Positions 51,696 through 60,916 of a stretch of 64,000 nucleotides of DNA are shown one piece after another. A program made the translations under genes and the position numbers. The stretch lies in contig NZ_JASKLR010000001.1 of assembly GCF_030124325.1 (NCBI RefSeq), positions 124,001-188,000 on the forward strand, in the 5' to 3' direction. The notes under the pieces are model-generated. The model was not told the origin of the DNA and did not search any database. It saw nothing but the letters and a program-made list of their open reading frames with translations. The stretch's first letter is position 1. Each line of letters begins with the position of its first letter. Origin of the DNA: Sinorhizobium sp. 8-89. Lineage in GTDB: Bacteria > Pseudomonadota > Alphaproteobacteria > Rhizobiales > Rhizobiaceae.

Positions 51696-52655
51696 TCAGA
51701 TTGCCTGCGGTTTGAAGTCGCTTGGCGCGACGGGCATCACCCCCTTGAGCAGGGCGACGGATTTCTCCAACCCTTCGAGGCTATTGAGCAGCACATCCTC
51801 ATGTTCGACCGACAGCCAGCCGTCATAGTCCGCCATCTTGAGCCGATAGCAGAATTGCCGCCACCATTGCTCGCCGTGGCCGAAGCCGAGCGTGATGTAA
51901 GACCAGCTACGCGCCGGGACGTTCATCAGCGAGCCGTTTTCCAGGAGCGAGGTCGTCGCCTGGATAGGGGCGTTGAGCATCGTGTCCTTGGCATGGACGT
52001 GATAGACCGCTTCTCCAAGGGCCTCGGCGGCGACGAGCGGATCGGCCCCCATCCAGAACAGATGCGACGGATCGAGGTTGGCGCCGATCACCGGACCGAT
52101 GGCGGCCCGAAGCTTCAGAAGGGACGGAACGTTGTAGACGCATTGATTGCCGTGCAGTTCCAGCGCGATGCGCTCGACGCCGCTCTCCCTGGCGAGCGCC
52201 GCGATCTCCGTCCAGAACGGCAACAGCTTCTCCTCCCATTGGTATCGGAGAATTTCCTGGGTCTCCGGCGGCCAGGAGGACACGACCCAGTTCGGCATCA
52301 GGTCGCCAGCGCGGCCGGCAGGAAGGCCCGACATGGCGCAGACCGTCTTGATGCCCATCTCGCCGGCGATACGGATCGTGTCCTTGAGGCACTCGCCCTG
52401 TTGCGGCTGGGTCGGATGCAGCGGATTGCCGTTGGCGTTGAGCGCGATGATCTCAAGCCCGCGGCTCTCAAAGGATTTCATGAAGCTGCGGCGGGCATCG
52501 GCGCTCGCCTTCATCGTCACAAGGTCGAAATGCGGTGCTGTCGACCATCCCCCGGTATTCACCTCGACACCCGAGACGCCCAGGCGAGCGGCATCGTCGA
52601 GAAGCGCATCGAGGGTCAGGCCGCCAAGACTGTCGGAAACGAAGCCAAGTTTCAT
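51696..52655 (-). CDS. Sugar phosphate isomerase/epimerase (TIM-barrel)
   Basis: The 319-residue AP-endonuclease-2-type barrel begins MKLGFVSDSLGGLTLDALLD. It has metal-ligand regions ALELHGNQCVYN (Glu), ANLDPSHLFWMGAD (Asp/His), YHVHAKDT (His) and LSVEHEDVLLN (Glu). This is the IolE/IolI/xylose-isomerase-like group. It is last in the six-gene operon and would isomerise the product of the dehydrogenase encoded upstream. The substrate cannot be fixed from sequence. Confidence 0.85.
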   Translation of the reverse strand: MKLGFVSDSLGGLTLDALLDDAARLGVSGVEVNTGGWSTAPHFDLVTMKASADARRSFMKSFESRGLEIIALNANGNPLHPTQPQQGECLKDTIRIAGEMGIKTVCAMSGLPAGRAGDLMPNWVVSSWPPETQEILRYQWEEKLLPFWTEIAALARESGVERIALELHGNQCVYNVPSLLKLRAAIGPVIGANLDPSHLFWMGADPLVAAEALGEAVYHVHAKDTMLNAPIQATTSLLENGSLMNVPARSWSYITLGFGHGEQWWRQFCYRLKMADYDGWLSVEHEDVLLNSLEGLEKSVALLKGVMPVAPSDFKPQAI

Positions 52656-52667
52656 GTCTCTGTCCTT

Positions 52668-53678
52668 TTATCGGTTGTACAGGGACGGCTTTTCCGCCCT
52701 TGCGATCATAACGCGCTCGGCCTTGCGCAGCGCCTCAACGCCGGCCTCGGCGACGACGGCGGCGCAATAACCATCCCAGGCGTCGGAGGCGATCAGCGGG
52801 AAAACGCCGGTTCGCACGAAGTTCAGAAACGCCTTGTTCTGCAGTCGGTAGGCCTCGGCAAAGCGCGGGCGCCAATCGGGCGCATAACGCTCGTAGGCCA
52901 TCAGTTCGCCGTTGTGGCGCGTGTAGACAGGTGCGTTCAGGGAAATCGATCCCTTCTCGCCGATCAGTTCACCACGAACGTCGTAGCCGTAGGCGGCGTT
53001 ATTATTGATCTCGATGTTGACGAGCTGTCCTTTGTCGGTTTCGAGAACCATGAAGACCGGCGCGCCGGTTTTCAATGCGTCGATGCCTGCGGGCTGGAAA
53101 ACCGAGATCGCCTTGTAGTCGGCGCCGAGTACGAAACGCGCGACGTCGAATTCATGCGGTGCGGAATTGGAAATCGCCATCTGACCGGTAAAGTTCGCTG
53201 GCGCTTCGACGTTGCGGTGGAAGTTGTGCATCATGATCGCGCCGCCAAGGGAGCCGTCGTCGAGCAATGCCTTCATGTCACGGTATGACGGATCGAAGCG
53301 CCGCATGAAGCCGAGCTGGACGAACTGACGACCGCGCGACACTTCTGCGTCGATCACGTCGAGGCACTCCGTCGAGCTCTGCGACAACGGCTTTTCGCAC
53401 AGCACCGGCTTGCCGGCCTCGATAGCAGCAAGGGACAGCGACGCATGGGTTTCGTCGGGGCTGGCGATCAGCACGGCATCGATGTCCCCGCGCTTGATCG
53501 TCTCGAGCGGGTCGGAGGAGACGTCAGCGGCGCCGCACTCCTCCGCAACCTTTCGGGCGCGCTCCGATGAGGCATCGCACACCACCTGAAGGGTTGCCCC
53601 TGGCAGGTCTTCGGAGACAATCCGGGCATGGTCGGCGCCCATGATACCCGCGCCGATGATCGCTATTCTGACAGACAT
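52668..53678 (-). CDS. Gfo/Idh/MocA dehydrogenase, inositol-dehydrogenase-like
   Basis: The 336-residue protein has NAD-binding IAIIGAGIMGADHARIVSED, the family motif CEKPLS in GKPVLCEKPLSQSS, and the substrate-side Lys/Asp/His region ISNSAPHEFDVARFVLGADY. The N-terminal half resembles IolG (myo-inositol 2-dehydrogenase). It would oxidise a sugar or cyclitol to a keto compound, with the isomerase encoded next acting afterwards. Confidence 0.88.
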   Translation of the reverse strand: MSVRIAIIGAGIMGADHARIVSEDLPGATLQVVCDASSERARKVAEECGAADVSSDPLETIKRGDIDAVLIASPDETHASLSLAAIEAGKPVLCEKPLSQSSTECLDVIDAEVSRGRQFVQLGFMRRFDPSYRDMKALLDDGSLGGAIMMHNFHRNVEAPANFTGQMAISNSAPHEFDVARFVLGADYKAISVFQPAGIDALKTGAPVFMVLETDKGQLVNIEINNNAAYGYDVRGELIGEKGSISLNAPVYTRHNGELMAYERYAPDWRPRFAEAYRLQNKAFLNFVRTGVFPLIASDAWDGYCAAVVAEAGVEALRKAERVMIARAEKPSLYNR

Positions 53679-53687
53679 TTAAGACCT

Positions 53688-54662
53688 CTATTTCCGAAGT
53701 GCCCACTGACGCAGCGACCGGTCGCCATAGGCGGCGATCACCACGATGAGGCCCAGGATCAATATGAACCATTGCGGACGAACGCCCGTGACGACGAGAT
53801 AGGATTGGATCGAGGACAGCACGAAAGCGCCCATCAGTGCCCCGATCAAGGACACTCGCCCGCCGGCGAGCAGGCAGCCGCCGAGCACGCAGGAGGCAAT
53901 CGCCTGCAGTTCCATCAGGCGGCCCATCGAACCGTCCGCGAAGCCGAGCTTGCCGGCCTCGAGCGTTCCGGCGAAAGCGGCAAGGACGCCGCAAAGGACG
54001 AAGGCCGACAGCTTGATCCGACTGACCCGCACGCCGCGGGAATGGGCGCTCTCGGCCGAGCCGCCGACCGCGAGCAGGCGGTTGCCGAACGGCATCGCCT
54101 TCAGCATGACCATCAGAATGACGAGCACGATAATCAGCCAGTAAAGGGCAGTGTTGAAACCGAGGAACTCGCCTCCCCCGAGCCCGAAGTAAGCCCAGCC
54201 TTTGCGCGCCGCATAGGGGACGGAAAAGGAAAATCCTTCGGTCAATGCGATCGCAATGCCGCGGAAGATCATCAACGTGCCGAGTGTGATGATCAGGGAC
54301 GGCGTCCCCGTCCGTGTGACGAGCAGTCCGTTGATCAGGCCGATTGCGGCGCCGACAGCGACCGCGGCCACGGCGGCAAGCGAGGGGTCAACGTGCGCGG
54401 CGAGCCAGAGATAGGCGAGCGCACCCATGCCGAAGGTCGAGCCGACGGAAATGTCGATCTCGCCCGTGCCTATCACCAAGGCCACGCCGAGGCTCATCAG
54501 CCCGAGCGTCGCGGTCACCTGCAGGATCGTGCCGATGTTGTAGAGATTGGCCCATTTTCCGTCCGACGTTGAGGCGAATATCACGACCAGAATCGCGCCG
54601 ATCAGAAAGATGCCTATTTCCGCATGACGCCGAATGAGGGGTTTGGCGATCGACAGTGTCAT
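53688..54662 (-). CDS. Ribose-type ABC transporter permease (second permease)
   Basis: The 324-residue inner-membrane protein has the RbsC/FrcC pattern IDISVGSTFGMGALAYLWLA, then GTPSLIITLGTLMIFRGIAI, and the ATPase-contact SAHSRGVRVSRIKLSAFVL. It overlaps the ATPase gene by one base. Homologous but not identical to the permease at 55455-56411, so the channel is probably a heterodimer. Confidence 0.92.
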   Translation of the reverse strand: MTLSIAKPLIRRHAEIGIFLIGAILVVIFASTSDGKWANLYNIGTILQVTATLGLMSLGVALVIGTGEIDISVGSTFGMGALAYLWLAAHVDPSLAAVAAVAVGAAIGLINGLLVTRTGTPSLIITLGTLMIFRGIAIALTEGFSFSVPYAARKGWAYFGLGGGEFLGFNTALYWLIIVLVILMVMLKAMPFGNRLLAVGGSAESAHSRGVRVSRIKLSAFVLCGVLAAFAGTLEAGKLGFADGSMGRLMELQAIASCVLGGCLLAGGRVSLIGALMGAFVLSSIQSYLVVTGVRPQWFILILGLIVVIAAYGDRSLRQWALRK

Positions 54663-55438
54663 CAGACTGCCTCCCGCTTCTCGACAAGGCGGCCGCCTTG
54701 CCGGATGACCTCTTCGAGTTCTTCCGCCGTCATCGCGTCAGTCGAGGCATCGGCGACCTTGGCGCCGTTCTCCATGATTACGACGCGGTCGGCGAGCTTG
54801 TGCACCTGAAAGATGTCGTGGGTGATGTAGATGACGAGCAGACCTTGCTCCTTGAGCTGCACCGCAAGCTCGTTGACATGCTCGCGCTCGCGCACCGACA
54901 GGTGGTTCGTCGGCTCGTCCATGATGACGACCCGGTTCATGAACTCGACCGCGCGGCCGATCTTCACCGATTGACGCTCGCCGCCGGAAAGGCGTTCCAC
55001 CTCGTCGTCGGCCGAGACGTTGTCGCGCAGGCCAAATTGCCGGATGACCCGTGTCGACTTCTCCCGCATCTTGGCAAAGTCAAGAAAGGGGATGCCGAGG
55101 ATCCGCTTCACCGGCTCACGTCCAAGATAGAAATTGCGCGCGATCGACAGATTGTCGCAAAGCCCGACAGACTGCTGGATCGTCTCGATACCCTGATCGA
55201 TGGCGAGCTTCGGGTGAAACTTCTCGATCTTCTTGCCGTCGAAAAAGACCTCTCCTGAACTGGGCGCGTAGATGCCGCAGAGTACGCGGATCAGCGTCGT
55301 CTTTCCGGCACCGTTGTCGCCGACCAATCCGATCAGCTCGCCGGCATGGAAGTCCACCGAGACGTTCTTGAGGGCGTGGAAGGCGCCAAAATGAAGGTCG
55401 AGGTTCTTGACCTGAATGAGGGGGTGGGTGTTCGTCAT
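54662..55438 (-). CDS. Single-domain sugar ABC ATPase (FrcA-type)
   Basis: The 258-residue ATPase has Walker A GDNGAGKTT, the Q-loop region IETIQQSVGLCDNLSIARNF, signature LSGGERQSV and Walker B RVVIMDEPTNHLS. Most ribose-type ATPases have two fused domains and about 500 residues. This one has a single domain, as FrcA of the rhizobial fructose transporter does, and would work as a homodimer. The ATG at 55438 has GGAGGACG upstream. It lies between two permease genes. Confidence 0.93.
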   Translation of the reverse strand: MTNTHPLIQVKNLDLHFGAFHALKNVSVDFHAGELIGLVGDNGAGKTTLIRVLCGIYAPSSGEVFFDGKKIEKFHPKLAIDQGIETIQQSVGLCDNLSIARNFYLGREPVKRILGIPFLDFAKMREKSTRVIRQFGLRDNVSADDEVERLSGGERQSVKIGRAVEFMNRVVIMDEPTNHLSVREREHVNELAVQLKEQGLLVIYITHDIFQVHKLADRVVIMENGAKVADASTDAMTAEELEEVIRQGGRLVEKREAV

Positions 55439-55454
55439 TGAGCGTCCTCCCGCG

Positions 55455-56411
55455 TCAAGCGCTGTGCCCGAGAAAACGGGCCAGCTTCTGGTTGAAGATG
55501 ACCGCGACGATGAGCACGGCACCGATGAAGGTGATGTACCAGGACGACGGCGCGCCAAGTGCGATCAGTTCGTAGCGGAAGCTGACGACGATCAGCGCTC
55601 CGAGGATGGCGCCGAGGATCGAACCGCGCCCGCCGGTCAGCAGGCAGCCGCCGATGACTGCCGCGGCAATCGCCTCAAGCTCCATGTTTTCGCCGAGCGT
55701 CACATGGGTCTGCGGCTGATTGCAGAGAGTGAGGATGCCGGCGAAGCCAGCCAGCAATGAGCAGAGAATGAAAGCGGCGATCTTGATCCGATCGGTGCGG
55801 ACGCCGCGCGATTCTGCGCTCTCGCGGCTGCCGCCGGTGGCGAGGAGCCGATTGCCGAACGGCGTCGCCCACAGCAGAAGACCGAGGATTGCTGCGACGG
55901 TGATCAGCCAGAGAATGGCGGCGTCGATGCCAAAAAGCTCGCCGCCAAGCAGGCGTGTCATTGGGTGACTGCGTGCCGCCGGCGAGAAATTGTGCACGGA
56001 ACCGCCGGTCCACACATAGATGATCCCGCGCGCGGCAAAGAGGCCGCCGAGCGTGACGATCATCGACGGCAGTTCGCCCTTGACCACCGCGATCGCCTGA
56101 AGAAATCCTACAAGCGCTGCGATGGCAAGGGCCAGGACAAAAGAGCCTGGCACGCCGAGCGCCGGTTCCAGCGTGATGAAGGCGACACCCGCCAATCCAT
56201 AGACCGATCCCACGGACAGGTCGATTTCCTTCGTCATGATGACCAATGCCTGGCCCATCGCCACAAAGGCAAGAATGGCGGTAAACTGGCTGACATTGGC
56301 GACGGTCTGATTAGTCCACCAGCCGGAAAAATCGATCAATGTGAAGACGACAAGCATGGCGACGACGCCGATAATCGCGCCGAAGCCTTGGCTTCGCACA
56401 AGCTGTTTCAT
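55455..56411 (-). CDS. Ribose-type ABC transporter permease (first permease)
   Basis: The 318-residue inner-membrane protein has the pattern IDLSVGSVYGLAGVAFITLE, GELPSMIVTLGGLFAARGII and SAESRGVRTDRIKIAAFILC. It follows the binding-protein gene by 99 bases and precedes the ATPase gene by 16 bases. Confidence 0.92.
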   Translation of the reverse strand: MKQLVRSQGFGAIIGVVAMLVVFTLIDFSGWWTNQTVANVSQFTAILAFVAMGQALVIMTKEIDLSVGSVYGLAGVAFITLEPALGVPGSFVLALAIAALVGFLQAIAVVKGELPSMIVTLGGLFAARGIIYVWTGGSVHNFSPAARSHPMTRLLGGELFGIDAAILWLITVAAILGLLLWATPFGNRLLATGGSRESAESRGVRTDRIKIAAFILCSLLAGFAGILTLCNQPQTHVTLGENMELEAIAAAVIGGCLLTGGRGSILGAILGALIVVSFRYELIALGAPSSWYITFIGAVLIVAVIFNQKLARFLGHSA

Positions 56412-56510
56412 GACATTATGCTCGCTGGTTCAGTACGCGACGTGAGTCATATCCAAACAAATGAGGGCAGCCGGCTCGTGTGGTGTCCGGCCGCCCTCCG
56501 GGAGGAACCC

Positions 56511-57542
56511 TTACCAGGTGTTCTGCTCGTCGTAGGCCTTGTCGCCGAAGACGCCCCGGACCAGTTCGGCCCACTTGTCGGAATTATCCTTGTCGATGAT
56601 GACCGGGCCCGTCAGGATGTTTGACTGCGGTGCGTAGCCGAACTGCTTGTTCCAGTAGAGCCACTCCATCGGAGCATAGCCCTGCAGCCAGAAACCCTGG
56701 CTGTTCGTCGCCAAGACGTGCCCCGCCCGCACGCCCTCGATCGAAACCGGACCCTCGTCGACCGTCAGGACGGTTACGCCCTTGTCGTCGACATCCGGGT
56801 CAAGCTTCATGTCGTTGGCGACACCCCATGCCCAGGGCGAAGACCAGCCGGCGACCGTGAAGATGTAGTTGGTGTCCGGATTGGCCTGCAGGAAGGCTTG
56901 CAGCGCGTTGCGAGCAGTCGCCGGCTCGGCGCCGATGAACAGTTCATCGACTTTGGCGCCGGCCTTCTCCATGGCGTCCTTCATTCCGGCACACCGAGCC
57001 TTGAGGCCCTGATGGGCCGAGTCATGGCTGGCACAGACCACATGCGTGGGCTTTGGGATCTCGCCTGCTTCCGCCTTTTCAAGCGCGTACTCGCCGAGTT
57101 TCTTGCCGGTGAGATACTCGTCGCCGCCGACATAGGTGAGGTAGGGAATGCGCTCACCATCGGGGCGTCCATCGGGAATGTTGAAGGCGACGACCGGGAT
57201 TCCGGCCTCGATCGCCTTGCGCAGCGGCGCTTCGAAAGCATCGGAACTGACGATCGGCACGGCAATGCCGTCCGGTTGCGTTGAAATCGCCTGCTCGAGC
57301 AGACGAACGTGCTCCTGGACCGAATAATTGTTGGTGGAGATATATTCGGTTTTTACATTAGGATATTTCTTCTCGAACTCCTCCATCGATTTCGTCAGCC
57401 AACCCATGTTCGGATCGTTCGAGCCGATATGAGAGACCATGACGAAGCGATATTGTTTCTCGCCGTCCTGCGCATTGGCTATGCCTCCGAGTGCGGTGGC
57501 GGCCATCAAGGCAGAAAGCAGAATCGAATTTCCGAATTTCAT
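56511..57542 (-). CDS. Sugar ABC transporter periplasmic binding protein (ribose/inositol type)
   Basis: The 343-residue protein has a signal peptide of about 24 residues (LLSALMAATALGGIANAQDG). The periplasmic-binding-protein-4 fold shows YRFVMVSHIGSNDPNMGWLT, LLEQAISTQPDGIAVPIVSS and VVAFNIPDGRPDGERIPYLT. It heads the operon and is divergent from the LacI regulator. The ligand, a monosaccharide or cyclitol, is not evident, though the IolG-like enzyme in the operon hints at a polyol. Confidence 0.93.
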   Translation of the reverse strand: MKFGNSILLSALMAATALGGIANAQDGEKQYRFVMVSHIGSNDPNMGWLTKSMEEFEKKYPNVKTEYISTNNYSVQEHVRLLEQAISTQPDGIAVPIVSSDAFEAPLRKAIEAGIPVVAFNIPDGRPDGERIPYLTYVGGDEYLTGKKLGEYALEKAEAGEIPKPTHVVCASHDSAHQGLKARCAGMKDAMEKAGAKVDELFIGAEPATARNALQAFLQANPDTNYIFTVAGWSSPWAWGVANDMKLDPDVDDKGVTVLTVDEGPVSIEGVRAGHVLATNSQGFWLQGYAPMEWLYWNKQFGYAPQSNILTGPVIIDKDNSDKWAELVRGVFGDKAYDEQNTW

Positions 57543-57566
57543 GGGTTCCTCCTCCGTTAGTTAACG

Positions 57567-57638
57567 ATGTGATTATCAAGATTGGAATCACATCAGACAA
57601 GGAAGATGAAGCCCATTACATGATGCAAAATACATCAT
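57567..57638. promoter_or_regulatory. Two dyads between the sugar operon and the LacI gene
   Basis: ATGTGATT-N11-AATCACAT (57567-57593) has perfect 8-bp arms, and ATGATG-N7-CATCAT (57620-57638) has perfect 6-bp arms. They lie in the 149-base divergent region and suit operators for the neighbouring LacI protein; the first also has the outline of a CRP-type site. Confidence 0.55.
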
Positions 57639-57691
57639 AAAGTCTATAGGGTCCAACATAGCGGCAAGCCGCTCAAAAAATTGACGTTGCA

Positions 57692-58780
57692 ATGAATGAT
57701 GACTTCCAAGATGATGTTTTTACCATCAACTTTAACCGGAAACTGGAGAAAGCTGTGGTCGATCACCTGCAAAATCGAACATGGAAAGGCCCCAAGGTCC
57801 AGGAAATTGCCAAGCTCGCAGGAGTCGGTCCTGCGACGGTCGACAGGGTCCTCAACAACCGCAGCGGCGTCCGAGAACGAACGAGAGCCCGCGTCCTGGG
57901 GGCGCTCGAAAAGCTGAAGAACGAAAGCGCGGACCGCGACATCCCTTTGCATATTCGTCTATTCTGTGACTCTGGCGAAACCTTCAATGCAGCAATGGCG
58001 GCCGCTGTAACGGAGGTCAACCGAACCGTTGCTGGCATCGAGATTGAGGGAGATTACGTAACCACGAGCGAAGTCGAGCCCTCATCATTCGCGCGCCGGA
58101 TTGAGCAGCAAGGCAGCGCTGCGGATGGCGTCGTGGTCATCGCTCGCGAACATCCGGCGATCAACCGCGCGATACGAAAGCTGCGGACCATCGATATTCC
58201 CGTCCTCTGCCTGACGACCGATCTGCCGAGCTCCCGTCGCAGCGCCTACATAGGCAATGACCAGTACGCCGCTGGCAGCGTGGCCGCTTTGTTGATCGGC
58301 AATGCGCTTCCGAAGGAGCGTAACAATATTCTGATCGTCATGAGCGTGGCGTTCCGCTGCCAGCAGGAGCGTGAGATGGGGTTTCGGAGGGTGCTCCGTT
58401 CCGATTTTCCATATTTGAAGATTGAGGAACGTGTGATTTCGGACGACAGGCCGGAGAGCACTTGTGAGCAGTTAACCCGCTATTTCGAGGCACATGGTTA
58501 CCCCACCGCGATCTACAATGTCGCCGGTGCCAACCGCGGCGTAGCAAAGGCACTGGAACACGCCGGAAAGGCCCGCGATACGGTCTTTGTCGGCCACGAA
58601 TTGACCAACCACTCACGAAACCTACTGGAATCCGGCGTCATGGACTATGTTATTTCGCACGACTTCAGCGGCGAGCTGACGGCGGCCGCCAAATGGATCC
58701 GTGACAACGTCGGGGGCGTAACCGTGGAGCCTTCTTATTCGCAGATCCTAGTGCACACCCGATACAATTGCGGTCTGTGA
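57692..58780 (+). CDS. LacI-family transcriptional regulator
   Basis: The 362-residue protein has an N-terminal extension of about 35 residues, then the LacI HTH (VQEIAKLAGVGPATVDRVLN with NRSGVRERTRARV) and a periplasmic-binding-protein-like domain with ARKLRTIDIPVL-type and AYIGNDQYAAGSVAALLIGN segments. It probably represses the divergent sugar operon until its ligand binds. The start is uncertain because no good Shine-Dalgarno sequence precedes the ATG. Confidence 0.9.
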   Translation: MNDDFQDDVFTINFNRKLEKAVVDHLQNRTWKGPKVQEIAKLAGVGPATVDRVLNNRSGVRERTRARVLGALEKLKNESADRDIPLHIRLFCDSGETFNAAMAAAVTEVNRTVAGIEIEGDYVTTSEVEPSSFARRIEQQGSAADGVVVIAREHPAINRAIRKLRTIDIPVLCLTTDLPSSRRSAYIGNDQYAAGSVAALLIGNALPKERNNILIVMSVAFRCQQEREMGFRRVLRSDFPYLKIEERVISDDRPESTCEQLTRYFEAHGYPTAIYNVAGANRGVAKALEHAGKARDTVFVGHELTNHSRNLLESGVMDYVISHDFSGELTAAAKWIRDNVGGVTVEPSYSQILVHTRYNCGL

Positions 58781-59084
58781 CGAAAGAGACTCCGGTAAAC
58801 GGCCATTTGCCCGCAGAGAAGCTGGCGGCCAGCTAAGCGACCCTGAGACCAGCGGCTGACAGGTGGGTCACGTCACCTATGCCGCTCCCCCTCGTCCGGG
58901 CCGACGGATCCGATATCAACTGTTCTGCCGCCAACGTGCTCGCCCCGGACTGCATAATATGGGCGTCGTTTGCCAAGCTGAGTGATCGGGCGTGGAGGCC
59001 CCCTCGTACAGGAACAACGCCGAGGCAATAAGCCTTAGCACGCGATGAACGCTCCACGCCTCCCTTGCGCAGCCATGGCAGCGG
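58781..59084. other. Intergenic region without a recognisable gene
   Basis: It lies between the convergent LacI and SDR genes. A short GCTGGCGGCCAGC dyad near 58820 is the only structure seen. Confidence 0.4.
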
Positions 59085-59843
59085 TTACAGCATTTGTCCA
59101 CCCGAGATATCGAAGGAGGTGCCGTTCGCCCAACCCATGTCGTCAGAGAGGATTGCGGCGACCGCGCTACCGATATCGTCTGGCTGCCCGACGCGACCCA
59201 GCGCGATACCCTGTGCGACGAACGTGTTAACAGCCTCGTTATCGCGCACCACGCCTCCTCCAAAGTCGGTCGCGATTGCACCGGGGGCAATAGCGTTCAC
59301 CCGAATTCTGCGGTCGCCCAGTTCGACGGCCATGAAGCGCGTTAGTACCTCGGTCGCCGCCTTCATTGCCGCGTAAACGCTATAGCCAGGCAGAGTGAAC
59401 CGTACGAAACCAGAAGAGACATTGAGGATACGACCACCGTCCTTCATCAGCGGCAAAAGCTTTTGAGTGAGAAAGATCGGACCACGCAGATGTGTCGCTA
59501 CCAGCGTGTCAAACTGTTCTTCCGTGGTCTCCGTGAAATTGGCGAACACACCGATGCCAGCGTTGTTGAGGAGATAATCGAACTGCTGGCGGCCGAAGGT
59601 GTCGCCTAGCGCCGTGGCCACTGCTTCGATAAAGAGCGGAAAGCTCGACGTTTTAGTCACGTCGAGCGGGATCATAGCGGCCTTGCCGCCCTTTGCTTCG
59701 ATTTCGTGCCTCAATGCATCGGCTTCGGCCGCGCCGGTGCGGTAGGTGCCGATGATGCCGACGCCACGGTCGGCGAGGTGAAGCGCCATGGCGCGGCCTA
59801 GACCGCGGCTGGCGCCGGTGATGAGAGCGATTCTGTCGGTCAT
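59085..59843 (-). CDS. Short-chain dehydrogenase/reductase
   Basis: The 252-residue protein has TGASRGLG near residue 10, NNAG in YLLNNAGIGVFAN, catalytic Ser in ILNVSSGFV and YSVYAAMK (Tyr-x3-Lys), and the C-terminal GTSFDISGGQML. It is divergent from the AraC gene with 173 bases between, the usual partner arrangement for AraC_N-type regulators. The substrate is unknown. Confidence 0.92.
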   Translation of the reverse strand: MTDRIALITGASRGLGRAMALHLADRGVGIIGTYRTGAAEADALRHEIEAKGGKAAMIPLDVTKTSSFPLFIEAVATALGDTFGRQQFDYLLNNAGIGVFANFTETTEEQFDTLVATHLRGPIFLTQKLLPLMKDGGRILNVSSGFVRFTLPGYSVYAAMKAATEVLTRFMAVELGDRRIRVNAIAPGAIATDFGGGVVRDNEAVNTFVAQGIALGRVGQPDDIGSAVAAILSDDMGWANGTSFDISGGQML

Positions 59844-60016
59844 ATTCGGCCTTTGAGAGAGATTATTTGGCGAGCGGCAAATCGCTCACGATGAGCGCTG
59901 CCTGCCTCTGCAAGATAGCGGCAAGCCGTCACCCGAACCCGCCTGATCGGATCAACATCTTGCCCAATTGTCTCAAGTGGCTTGTCCGGTGCCGGAGGTC
60001 CTGACATAGTCCCGGA

Positions 60017-60916
60017 ATGACCAATGTTTTCGAACCGCATCTGGAAATCGCCTTGCGCCACGCCAGGCCCGATACAGTACTCACGCCGATTCCGCGCGTC
60101 GAGCTGCTGGTCGGACATCGCCCGACCGGTGAGACGCCTTGCCTTTATCGGTCGATGGTCTGCTTCATTCTTCAGGGCTCCAAACGGGTCGCCTTCAACG
60201 ACAGCGTTCTGAGCTACGACAGTTCGCAATATCTGGTCAGCGCCCTCGATCTGCCGCTGACGGGCCAAGTGTTAGATGCCGACCAGCATCGCCCTTATGT
60301 CGCCGTCTCACTGACACTCAATCCCGCCTTGCTGGCAGAACTGGCGGCTGCCATGCCGCCCAAGCGGGAGAGCGACGGCGAGCAGATCGGTCTGTCGATC
60401 AATCCGATGACGGCCCAGCTTCGCGATGCGCTGCTTCGGCTGCTTTCGCTGCTGGACAAGCCCACCGACATTTCTGTTCTCGCGCCCATGGTTGAGCGAG
60501 AATTGCTTTATCGTCTCCTGCAAGGCCCGCAGGGGCGCCTTCTCCGCCAGATTGCGCAACCGGAGGGGCCGCTGGTTCGCATCCGCCGCGCCATCGCATG
60601 GATCAGGGACAATCGCGACCGGCAATTGCGGATTGATGCCCTGTGCGAGGCAAGCGGCATGAGCCGAGCGAGCCTGCATCGGCACTTTTCGGCGATCACG
60701 GGCCTCAGCCCGCTCCAATACCAGAAGCAACTTCGCCTGCAGGAGGCACGCCGGCTGCTCCTGGGGGGCGAGTATAATGCATCGGCCGTCGCCTTCGCGG
60801 TCGGGTATGAAAGTGCATCGCAATTCAGCCGCGAATACCTCCGGCAATTCGGCGCGCCGCCCGCCCGCGACATCCGCCAGATGCGGAAACAAATCGCTGC
60901 CGCATTGGCCAACTGA
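60017..60916 (+). CDS. AraC-family regulator with AraC_N cupin domain
   Basis: The 299-residue protein has the AraC_N domain (CLYRSMVCFILQGSKRVAFN, then SSQYLVSALDLPLTGQVLD) and two C-terminal HTH motifs (CEASGMSRASLHRHFSAITG with LSPLQYQKQLRL, then VAFAVGYESASQFSREYLRQ). The family (YqhC-like) activates genes for aldehyde or alcohol reductases in response to aldehydes. It likely controls the divergent SDR gene. Confidence 0.92.
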   Translation: MTNVFEPHLEIALRHARPDTVLTPIPRVELLVGHRPTGETPCLYRSMVCFILQGSKRVAFNDSVLSYDSSQYLVSALDLPLTGQVLDADQHRPYVAVSLTLNPALLAELAAAMPPKRESDGEQIGLSINPMTAQLRDALLRLLSLLDKPTDISVLAPMVERELLYRLLQGPQGRLLRQIAQPEGPLVRIRRAIAWIRDNRDRQLRIDALCEASGMSRASLHRHFSAITGLSPLQYQKQLRLQEARRLLLGGEYNASAVAFAVGYESASQFSREYLRQFGAPPARDIRQMRKQIAAALAN

